From the NCBI GenBank assembly GCA_902801755.1, contig CADCJM010000006.1, positions 1 through 38,800 on the forward strand: a stretch of DNA of 38,800 nt. The letters are read 5' to 3'. The position numbers were made by a program, and so were the translations under genes. This document shows, in pieces, positions 25,599 through 33,474 of the stretch (positions within the stretch are counted from its first letter, which is position 1; the number at the start of each line of letters is the position of its first letter). The DNA comes from Oscillospiraceae bacterium (GTDB taxonomy: Bacteria > Bacillota > Clostridia > Saccharofermentanales > Saccharofermentanaceae). The notes under the pieces are model-generated. The model made no database searches. It was not told where the DNA came from and worked only from the letters and a program-made list of their open reading frames with translations.

Positions 25599-27371
25599 TT
25601 ACATCTTCTCGACAACGCCGATTCCGAGCATATCGAGTCCGGACTTGATGCAGTCGGCAACGGCTTCGCAAAGCTTAAGACGTGCATCACGAAGTTCAGC
25701 CGAATCGCAGTTTAAGATCCTGGAATTGTTGTAGAAACGGTTGAAATTCCTTGCGATCAGTGAGATCTGGCGTGAGATCATGAAAGGCTCATAGCTCTCA
25801 GCAGCCTTAACGACCGCATCCTTGAAGTCTGCAAGGCTTCTGATGACAGCATACTCATCTTCAGCAGTAAGCCCAGCTGTGGCATCAACAGAGCCCTTAA
25901 AGCCCTGATCTTCAGCCTTTCTTAAGATCGACTTGATCCTCGCATATGTATAGATGAGATAAGGCGCTGTATCGCCCTCAAAATCAAGCATGTCATCCCA
26001 GTCAAAGAGGATATCCTTCTCTCTTCCTGCCCTGAGATATGTATAAGAAACCGCACCGAGACCTACGACCTCAGAAACCTTTGCGATCTGCTCTTCGGTC
26101 ATGTCACCGCCTCTAAGCTCGCTGTTCTTTCTTATGATCTCAGCCGTCTTCTCTGTAGTCTTATCAAGGAAATCGTCAAGCTTGATGATGTTGCCGGCAC
26201 GTGTTGAGAATGCCTCAACGACTTCATTGCCGTTCTCATCCTTCTTGGGTTTGAACTTCAAAAGTCCGAAGCCTACGTGTACGCAGTCGTCAGCAAAGTC
26301 GAAGCCAGCCTTCTTGAGCACAGCGAAAACCTGCTTAAAGTGGAGCTGCTGCGGAAGTCCTACAACATAGATATTCTTGTAGAAATTGAACTCCTCATGT
26401 CTGTAAAGAACTGCTGCAAGGTCTCTTGAAGCATAGATCGTGGTACCGTCGCTCTTTACAACGAGGCACGGAGGAAGGCCCTCTTCATCGAGCTTTACGA
26501 CCTTAGCGCCTTCGCTCTCTTCCAAAAGGCCCTTATCTTCAAGCATCTTTACGACGCCGGGGATCCTTGATGAATAGAAGGATTCGCCGTTGTAGTTATC
26601 GAACTTGATGCCCATTCTCTCATATGTCTTCTCGAAAACCTGGAGTGACAGGTCCCTGAAACGCTGCCAGAGTGCCACTTCCTCAGGTTCGCCCTCTTCG
26701 AGCTTCCTGAAGTTGTCTCTTGCTGTGTCTTCGAGCTCCTTCTCGCGATCGGGAGATACCTTGCACTCATCGTGGAACTTAACATAGATCCTCGTGAGCT
26801 CGTCAATGGGGTTGTCCTGCATTGCCTGCTCGTCGCCCCAGAGCCTGTAAGCCGTGATGAGCTTTCCGAACTGTGTGCCGTAATCGCCCAAATGATTGAA
26901 TCTGATTACGTTATAACCGAGTCTTGAATAGATATTTGCAAGTGAATTGCCTAAGATCGTCGTGAAAGCATGGCCTACATGGAAAGGCTTTGCGATATTA
27001 GGAGATGAGAACTCAATGATGACATTCTTGCCCTCACCGATGTTCTTATTGCCGTACTGATCGCCGGCTTCTGTGATCTCAGAGATAACGCTCTTTGCAA
27101 GAATCCCCCTGTCGATCCTGAAATTGATGTAAGGACCTGCAGTATCAACTGTGACCGCGCCGTCAAAGCCCTTAACGAGCTCAGGAGAGTCCTTGAGTTC
27201 ATTAGCGATCATGGGCGGAGCCTTGTGAAGGGTCTTAGCCAGAACGAAGCACGGGAAAGCAAAATCACCGAGCTCGAGCTTGGGCGGAATCTCTATAAGT
27301 CCTTCGACCTGAGCCTTATCAAGGCCTGTGCATGCTGCCAAATTTGTAGCTATCAAATCTTTGTAATCCAT
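25599..27371 (-). CDS. argS: Arginyl-tRNA synthetase
   Basis: ArgS charges tRNA-Arg with arginine. The 590-residue protein has the N-terminal additional domain (about 1-110), the HIGH-type motif as FSSPNIAKPFHVGHAFTT (HVGH at 131-134), and a degenerate KMSK region read as AFSTRAGN; many ArgRS enzymes lack the canonical lysine there. The C-terminal helical anticodon-binding domain ends in the typical CEAVADCIKSGLDMLGIGVVEKM. AAGGAG lies a few bases before the ATG. It leads the operon with the M3 peptidase, rsmF and rdgB. Confidence 0.97.
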   Translation of the reverse strand: MDYKDLIATNLAACTGLDKAQVEGLIEIPPKLELGDFAFPCFVLAKTLHKAPPMIANELKDSPELVKGFDGAVTVDTAGPYINFRIDRGILAKSVISEITEAGDQYGNKNIGEGKNVIIEFSSPNIAKPFHVGHAFTTILGNSLANIYSRLGYNVIRFNHLGDYGTQFGKLITAYRLWGDEQAMQDNPIDELTRIYVKFHDECKVSPDREKELEDTARDNFRKLEEGEPEEVALWQRFRDLSLQVFEKTYERMGIKFDNYNGESFYSSRIPGVVKMLEDKGLLEESEGAKVVKLDEEGLPPCLVVKSDGTTIYASRDLAAVLYRHEEFNFYKNIYVVGLPQQLHFKQVFAVLKKAGFDFADDCVHVGFGLLKFKPKKDENGNEVVEAFSTRAGNIIKLDDFLDKTTEKTAEIIRKNSELRGGDMTEEQIAKVSEVVGLGAVSYTYLRAGREKDILFDWDDMLDFEGDTAPYLIYTYARIKSILRKAEDQGFKGSVDATAGLTAEDEYAVIRSLADFKDAVVKAAESYEPFMISRQISLIARNFNRFYNNSRILNCDSAELRDARLKLCEAVADCIKSGLDMLGIGVVEKM

Positions 27372-27486
27372 ATCTGTTACTCCTTAATTACAAGTTGTTA
27401 TATTAACATATTTTGGCCAAGACTGACGAGGCAATCAGGTCGATTTATTGCACTATTTGATGATTTTTTTATGCGATTTGTTAGGA

Positions 27487-27492
27487 TATAAT
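27487..27492 (+). promoter_or_regulatory. Candidate -10 element of the MraY-family gene
   Basis: A perfect TATAAT lies 41 bases before the ATG at 27534. The -35 region at 17-base spacing is only T-rich, so this is a candidate and not a secure promoter. A GAGAGG ribosome binding site follows about 9 bases before the start. Confidence 0.35.
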
Positions 27493-27533
27493 GCTTTTGT
27501 TATAGAAACCTTAACGAGCGAGAGGCATTCTTA

Positions 27534-28568
27534 ATGTACTTTATATACAAGATGGCAATTGGCCTTGCGGCCGCTTTTGCCATTACAATGATCCTTTTGA
27601 GATTCCTTCCCGGTGAGAAGGTCTTATTGGGACATGACCGCGGACGTAAGTTCGCCCAGGGCGCAGCAGCGAACATCGGTAAGCCTACCGGTGTCGGTTT
27701 TTACTTTATGCTGGTGTTCCTTGTGATCTCCGCCCTCCTCTGCTTCATCTATAACCCGGTAACATCAGAAAAGGGCTTTTTCGAGAGCGGCAATGAAGTA
27801 ACAGGCCTTGCTATGGGCCTTATCGCAACCCTCGCCGCAATGGTCACAGGCTGGCTCGATGACAGATCCGTAGATGCCTGGAATGAATATCTCAAAGGCG
27901 CCCTTGACTTCATCGTTTCTCTAATAGGCGCATTTATCTGTGTCCATTTCTTCGGCACAAGAGTCTATATCGCTATCACAGGCACATATTTCGACTTGAA
28001 TCCGATTGTTTTCTATATCCTCGCGGTAATCCTCTTCGTAGTATCGATCAACTCAACAAATGCCACTGACGGCATAGACGGCCTGTCGGGAACGCTCTCG
28101 ATCCTTGCAGTATTCACGACATTCCTCATGGGATTCATGGCACTTTCCCTGCCCGACAGGAATTCGATAATTCTCCTTATCGTCTTTATTCCTTCGGTCA
28201 TGGCATATCTTCTTTACAACTTCCACCCGTCAAAGATGCTCATGGGTGACGCCGGCTCCCGTGGTCTCGGCTTTTTTATCGCATTCTTCCTGATCTACTG
28301 CAGAGTGCCTCTCCTCTACTTCATCGTAGGACTTCCCTTCCTTTGTGACGGCGGCATCTCCATCGTTAAGATCACAGTCGGAAGACTTACCAAGAAGAAG
28401 ATCATCCTTTTCAAGAACATCACAACACCTCTTCACGATGAACTTCGAAAGAACAGAAAGTTCAGCGTCAAGCGCGTCTGGTTCGTCCTCGTCATCGCAG
28501 CAGGCATGATCGACTTCCTCTACGTATTTGCCGCAACGCTGCTGAGGGTGTTGGGTGTTGTCCAATAA
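27534..28568 (+). CDS. MraY-family phospho-sugar transferase (cell wall lipid I synthesis or related)
   Basis: This 344-residue polytopic membrane enzyme belongs to the polyprenyl-phosphate N-acetylhexosamine-1-phosphate transferases. GWLDDRS (106-112), NATDGIDGLSG (176-186) and MGDAGSRGLG (237-246) are the conserved acidic and Mg-binding loops, and GRKFAQGAAANIGKPTGVGF (37-56) matches the N-terminal substrate loop of MraY. MraY proteins end the last cytoplasmic loop with three histidines (PLHHHFE). Here the same place reads TPLHDEL (298-304), so only the first His remains. It stands alone and not in a division/cell-wall cluster. It could be the cell's MraY, a second paralogue, or an enzyme for another wall polymer. 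Confidence 0.85.
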   Translation: MYFIYKMAIGLAAAFAITMILLRFLPGEKVLLGHDRGRKFAQGAAANIGKPTGVGFYFMLVFLVISALLCFIYNPVTSEKGFFESGNEVTGLAMGLIATLAAMVTGWLDDRSVDAWNEYLKGALDFIVSLIGAFICVHFFGTRVYIAITGTYFDLNPIVFYILAVILFVVSINSTNATDGIDGLSGTLSILAVFTTFLMGFMALSLPDRNSIILLIVFIPSVMAYLLYNFHPSKMLMGDAGSRGLGFFIAFFLIYCRVPLLYFIVGLPFLCDGGISIVKITVGRLTKKKIILFKNITTPLHDELRKNRKFSVKRVWFVLVIAAGMIDFLYVFAATLLRVLGVVQ

Positions 28569-28589
28569 AACAGTTAATTAAATGCAAAA

Positions 28590-28617
28590 AGGCCGGAGAA
28601 AAACTCCGGCCTCTTTT
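28590..28617. terminator. Bidirectional terminator between MraY-family gene and lipoprotein operon
   Basis: AGGCCGGAG pairs perfectly with CTCCGGCCT around AAAAA. On the plus strand CTTTT follows; on the minus strand TTTTTG follows. It therefore serves both converging transcription units. Confidence 0.92.
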
Positions 28618-28634
28618 CCTATCTTATCTATCCC

Positions 28635-31022
28635 CTACATCTCCCTTACATATTTGGTTACGCGGTCATTGATGTAATTAATCGCATCGTCGAGTGAACG
28701 GTCGCCTGCATAGTATGGCGCGAGTTCTTCATCCATGAACTGAACGATCGTGTAGTCCTCGTAATAGTAGATAGAGATCGATGCGAGGCTCTCGCGGAAG
28801 ATACGGATCATTCCATCGGTTGAATACTTATCGCCAAAAACCTTGTCATAACCCGTTGCAGGACGGAAGACTCCACTCTTTACATTGGCTTCATAAGCTG
28901 CGTAAATATCGTTATTGTGATCCGAGAGACACTGAATGTTTTTATCCATGATCTCTTTATTGGTTACTATCTGCATGAAATTGCATTCGGCTGAAGCAAA
29001 AGCCGTGCCGGAGAAAAGATAGTTAATAAACTTTCTGCATCCTTCCTTAACATCGGTTGCAGCCGATACAGATATCGTCTCAAGCGCACTAAATCTGGGG
29101 CCAGTTGCATCAACAGAGGGCGTACCGATTATCGAGTATTCGTCTTTGGCATTGTAGCAGGAATGAACATAATCAAGATAGTCAGCGATCTTAGTGTAAT
29201 AGCATTTGCCTCTGTATCTGTCCCAGCTGCCTATATATTCGACGGGCGTTTCTTCCACATTGTTATATTTGATGTTGGCTTTTGCATATTCTGCTGCGGT
29301 CCGGAACTGTTCTGTTCCGAACTCGATCTTGTCACCTTCGATGGCGCGCTTTGTATCAATACACGACAGAATGAATGCGCGTTTGTTATAGGCCTTTGAA
29401 TCCGTATAGTCATAGGGCGAGAAACCGTTCATTTGATCCTTTATCAGCTTGTCAAATTCTTCGAAAGTGATCCCTGAAGCTCCGTCTTTCACCATATCAG
29501 ACTTAGTAACCAGACCTTCTATTTCGAGTGTTACCGGGAGGAAATAAAGCTTGCCGCCGATTCGTCCTGCCTCAATAATGTTTTTATACTGCTTATCCAG
29601 AACCTCGGGATCAAGGAAATCTGTAAGGTCAATAAACACGTCGTCTCTCATCGCATAATTCTTCTGGATATCAAGAACAAGGTCGGGCGCATCATCAGCT
29701 TTAAGGTCCTGGATCATCTGAAACACCTCAGACTCATTGTTGCGGTTAATCCCTATACCCCTTGCTGTGAGTTCCGAACTGACAAAACCGTTCTTATACT
29801 TGTCCCAGATCCTGATGAGATATTCATTATCCGATTTGTTGAATTCAAATATGGCTCCTGAAAGATATTCGGTAATTCCTGAATTCGGCGGCAAGGCAAG
29901 TTCTATTACCTTTTTGCCTTCATGAGGATTCTTTTCTGCCTTCTTGAGGATCCTGAAATACTCAACTCTTTCGTATTCTAAACATGCATATGTTACCCAT
30001 TCATAATCCAAGATGACCGCACCATTTTCGGAACAGCTCAGAACAGTAGAAGAAAACGTCTTATCCTGAGAAACAGGAGGGCAAAAATACGGCGTGTACC
30101 AGTTAGTATCAATAGCAGTCTCAGTCGTCATGGTGTCAGCATTGACCTTCACGATATTTCCGAGAGAGTCAATCTTGCACATATCGCCGGTATTAGTAAT
30201 CTGGTATTCCCAAAAGTTAATTGAATTATTGTCTGTTGTATCAACAGGATTCCTGCTCTTAAGTTTGCCGCTGTTAATATCAAATTCCAGACTTAGGATG
30301 TCAGCTGTTTCATAGCCATACACGAATAATGAACCTTTAGATTCATCTATATTAAATCCGCCGAGCAGGACCCTGAGCTGTACTGATGACAAGTCGAGTG
30401 TGGCAACATATTCATTATGCTTAAACAACTGGAGATTATAACCTAAACTATTGCTATCAAAAACATTAAATGACACAACTGAATAATCACCTAAGGGATA
30501 GATCGTATCAAGAGAGCCTTTGGCTTCCGCTTTGGTTTTGTCATCAAATATTTCTCTTTCGTTTACTACTTTTCCTGATTCAACATCAATGTCTAAAAAT
30601 ACGTCATCGTTCCTGCCATATGGAACGTGATACCAAACAGCTGCAGTAACTGTTTTCCCATCAGCATCGGCACTGAGATAATAAACATTTACTATGTAGT
30701 GATTATCCGCACAAATTATTTCCTTGCGGTCTGTCAGATTGCCATCATAATCATAAACATCAAGGATTGTTCTGTACGTGCTGCCACTGTCTGCTGTCAA
30801 GCTATACATATAGAAAATGTTGTCATTGCTTGTACAGATCCTGGACAGCTGCTCCTCCTCGTGTTTGCGGATGTCTTTATTGATCCTAACCCTGGTCGAT
30901 TCGTACCATGGATCATCTTTTTTTACTGTGTTTGAGCCCTTCTTACCAGACGAGCAAGAAGTAAACAAAGTCATCAGCATAACGGCAGTCATCGCAGCAG
31001 ACAGAGCTTTAGCTTTATTCAT
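28635..31022 (-). CDS. Lipoprotein, N-terminal uncharacterised domain plus solute-binding-protein domain (copy 1)
   Basis: This 795-residue secreted lipoprotein has lipobox LFTSC with Cys23. After a short linker it begins DDPWYESTRV, shared by all three copies. Residues about 40-380 are rich in short beta-type repeats (LDVYDYDGN, DIDVESGKV, EFDINSGKL) suggestive of a beta-propeller; that is inference from repeats only. Residues about 385-795 resemble family 1 extracellular solute-binding proteins: FEFNKSDNEYLIRIWDKY near the start, KLYFLPVTLEIEGLV in the middle, and ELAPYYAGDRSLDDAINYIN at the end. No ABC permease or ATPase is nearby. It is last of three tandem paralogues, 21 bases after copy 2. 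Ligand unknown. Confidence 0.85.
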   Translation of the reverse strand: MNKAKALSAAMTAVMLMTLFTSCSSGKKGSNTVKKDDPWYESTRVRINKDIRKHEEEQLSRICTSNDNIFYMYSLTADSGSTYRTILDVYDYDGNLTDRKEIICADNHYIVNVYYLSADADGKTVTAAVWYHVPYGRNDDVFLDIDVESGKVVNEREIFDDKTKAEAKGSLDTIYPLGDYSVVSFNVFDSNSLGYNLQLFKHNEYVATLDLSSVQLRVLLGGFNIDESKGSLFVYGYETADILSLEFDINSGKLKSRNPVDTTDNNSINFWEYQITNTGDMCKIDSLGNIVKVNADTMTTETAIDTNWYTPYFCPPVSQDKTFSSTVLSCSENGAVILDYEWVTYACLEYERVEYFRILKKAEKNPHEGKKVIELALPPNSGITEYLSGAIFEFNKSDNEYLIRIWDKYKNGFVSSELTARGIGINRNNESEVFQMIQDLKADDAPDLVLDIQKNYAMRDDVFIDLTDFLDPEVLDKQYKNIIEAGRIGGKLYFLPVTLEIEGLVTKSDMVKDGASGITFEEFDKLIKDQMNGFSPYDYTDSKAYNKRAFILSCIDTKRAIEGDKIEFGTEQFRTAAEYAKANIKYNNVEETPVEYIGSWDRYRGKCYYTKIADYLDYVHSCYNAKDEYSIIGTPSVDATGPRFSALETISVSAATDVKEGCRKFINYLFSGTAFASAECNFMQIVTNKEIMDKNIQCLSDHNNDIYAAYEANVKSGVFRPATGYDKVFGDKYSTDGMIRIFRESLASISIYYYEDYTIVQFMDEELAPYYAGDRSLDDAINYINDRVTKYVREM

Positions 31023-31043
31023 ACATAAATCTCCAATCTTTGT

Positions 31044-33425
31044 TTACATCTCTCTAATGTACTTGGCAGTCCTGTCATTCAGGAATCTTACTGCATCATC
31101 AAGAGAACGGTCGCCTGCATAATACGGTGCGAGCTCTTCATCTACAAATTTAACTATCATGTGATCCTCGTAATAATACGTGGATATCGAAGACAGACTT
31201 TCCTTAAAGCTCCCGCTCATGTCATCTGTAGCTTCCTTGTGACCAAATGCCTTGTCTAAGCCCGGCGCAGGAATAAACTTGCCCGTCTCAACACTGGTCT
31301 TATAATCATTATACGCATCGTTATTGTGCTTTGTAAGGAACTCAATATTCCTGTCCATGATCTCCTTATTAGTTGTGATAAACCTGAAATCACATTCGGC
31401 GGAATTATATGCCGCACCTGAATACATATAGTTCAGGAACTTCCTGCAGCCATCCTTTACTTTAGTAGTTGCAGATACCGATACAGTCTCTACGGCTTTG
31501 AACCTGGGACCGGAAGCAGTGGTTGACGGTGTGCCTATGATCTTATAGCTTGCATTTGATTTATTGCAGGCATACACAAAATCAAGATAATCTCCGATCC
31601 TTGCGTAATAACATTCACCTCTGTACCTGGTCCAGTCGGTTGCATATTCTTTGGGTACACTCTTCTCATTATCGTAAACGAAATTATCTTTCGCATATTC
31701 AGCTGCGGCACGGAATTGTTCCGTTCCGAATTCGATTTCCTGACCTTCGATTGCTCTCTTCGTATCTATGCACGACAGTAAAAAAGTGCGTTTGTTATAG
31801 GCGTATGAGTTCGGATAATCATAGGGCGAGAAACCGTTCATTTTATCCTTTATCAGCTTTTCGAATTCTTCGAAAGTAAGACCTACTGCGCCATCCTCGA
31901 TCAGGTCTTTATTTGTAACAAGTCCTTCTATCTCGAGCGTGACCGGAAGAAAATACAGTTTTCCATCGATCCTTCCGGCTTCGATAATGTTTTTATATTG
32001 CTTATCCAAAACCCCCTGGTCAAGGAAACCGGTAAGATCCATGAACACATCGTCATTCATTGCATAGTTTTTCTGGATGTTGAGGACAATGTCCGGCGCA
32101 TCTTTACCGTTAAGGGCTTGGATCATCTTATAAACTTCCTGATCATTCTCTTCCAGTACACCTGCTGCCAAACCAATTGTAAAACCGGAATTATACTTAT
32201 CCCATACCCTTATGAGATATTCATTATCCGCTTTGTTGAATTCATATATCGTTTTAGCCAGATAATCTGAAACGCCGGAATTAGGCGGCAGAGCGATTTT
32301 GATGATCTCTTTTCCTGCATGAGGATTTTTATCTGATTTATTAAGCACCCGGATATAGGACTTCTGTTCGGTTATGTCAGCTCCATACAATATATACTCA
32401 GAATCCACGATTACTGTTCTTTCTTCACCGCAGCTTATGATCTTGGATCTGACTCCCTGCTCTTCAGAATAGACAGGATAGAAATACGGAGTGTACCAGT
32501 TAGCATCGATAATGGTCTTTGGAGTCATTTTGCCGGTATCAATACTGATAATATTTCCCAATGAATCGATCTTACAGAGATCACCATCGGCAGTAGCAGT
32601 ATATTCAGCAAAATCAAGGGTTTCTCCGCCTGTCTCCAGAAAAGACCTGGCACTTTTCTGTTGTCCGGTCGCTATATCAAATTCCAGAGATAAGTTGTCA
32701 TCCATAGTATAAACACCGACAAAGACGGAATTAGCAGATTCATCGACTGAAAAGCCATCCATCAAAGCCATGAAAGAAACATTCGACGGTTCAAGCACTT
32801 GAACAAATTCCCCATCTTTAAACAAAAGCAACTGACGGTTTGAACTTTCACCTGTGCGGCGGGGGTGCCACATAACTGCGAGCGTATATTTTCCGGAAGA
32901 ATTTATAAATAAGAGCTCAGACTCCGGTTTCAGTCTTCTTTTAACCGCCTCTCCAATTAATTCTTTCATGTTTGTTACTGTTCCGCTCTCTACATCGATC
33001 TCAACAAAGGCGGTATCTTGATAAGCCGCAAATTGAATAACAGTCTTTATAGTTTTTCCTTCGGGATCGACAGTGGAACCACACACGTCATAGAGCTGAA
33101 GCTCATCTGGCAAATCGATAGTCTGACGGTTTAAAAGATTACCTTCATAGTCATACGTATCAAGAACCGTCCTTACAGTAGCCCACCCGTCAGGTGTTAC
33201 GCCGTACAGGGAAAATATCCTGTCATTGCTTACACAATAATCGACGCAGGTTTCAGACTCGTTTTTCTTGAAGTTTTTTACCAATTCGAATTTAGTCGAT
33301 TCATACCAGGGGTCATCAGCCCTAACTACACCCGCACCATTCTTGCCGGATAGAGAGCACGCTGTAAACACTGGCATCAGCATAACGGCTGCCATAGCAA
33401 CAGATAGGAATTTACAATTCTTCAT
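31044..33425 (-). CDS. Lipoprotein, N-terminal uncharacterised domain plus solute-binding-protein domain (copy 2)
   Basis: This 793-residue paralogue of the neighbouring genes has lipobox VFTAC with Cys23 and DDPWYESTKF after the linker. The N-terminal half again shows beta-type repeats (LDTYDYEGN, EIDVESGTV, EFDIATGQQ) but has diverged strongly from copy 1. The solute-binding half is much closer to it: FEEFEKLIKDKMNGFSPYDY, AFLLSC-like TFLLSCIDTKRAIEG, and APYYAGDRSLDDAVRFLNDR. A GGGGG ribosome binding site lies 6 bases before the ATG. It is the middle gene of the tandem set, 49 bases after copy 3. Confidence 0.85.
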   Translation of the reverse strand: MKNCKFLSVAMAAVMLMPVFTACSLSGKNGAGVVRADDPWYESTKFELVKNFKKNESETCVDYCVSNDRIFSLYGVTPDGWATVRTVLDTYDYEGNLLNRQTIDLPDELQLYDVCGSTVDPEGKTIKTVIQFAAYQDTAFVEIDVESGTVTNMKELIGEAVKRRLKPESELLFINSSGKYTLAVMWHPRRTGESSNRQLLLFKDGEFVQVLEPSNVSFMALMDGFSVDESANSVFVGVYTMDDNLSLEFDIATGQQKSARSFLETGGETLDFAEYTATADGDLCKIDSLGNIISIDTGKMTPKTIIDANWYTPYFYPVYSEEQGVRSKIISCGEERTVIVDSEYILYGADITEQKSYIRVLNKSDKNPHAGKEIIKIALPPNSGVSDYLAKTIYEFNKADNEYLIRVWDKYNSGFTIGLAAGVLEENDQEVYKMIQALNGKDAPDIVLNIQKNYAMNDDVFMDLTGFLDQGVLDKQYKNIIEAGRIDGKLYFLPVTLEIEGLVTNKDLIEDGAVGLTFEEFEKLIKDKMNGFSPYDYPNSYAYNKRTFLLSCIDTKRAIEGQEIEFGTEQFRAAAEYAKDNFVYDNEKSVPKEYATDWTRYRGECYYARIGDYLDFVYACNKSNASYKIIGTPSTTASGPRFKAVETVSVSATTKVKDGCRKFLNYMYSGAAYNSAECDFRFITTNKEIMDRNIEFLTKHNNDAYNDYKTSVETGKFIPAPGLDKAFGHKEATDDMSGSFKESLSSISTYYYEDHMIVKFVDEELAPYYAGDRSLDDAVRFLNDRTAKYIREM

Positions 33426-33474
33426 ACATACCCCCGTCTCTTAATTATCTCCAGATTGTTTTTTATCATGTAGA

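Noticed and set aside
25599..27371. Missing KMSK lysine in ArgRS considered as a sign of a dead enzyme.
   Set aside because: Many active arginyl-tRNA synthetases lack the canonical KMSK, and all other motifs are intact.
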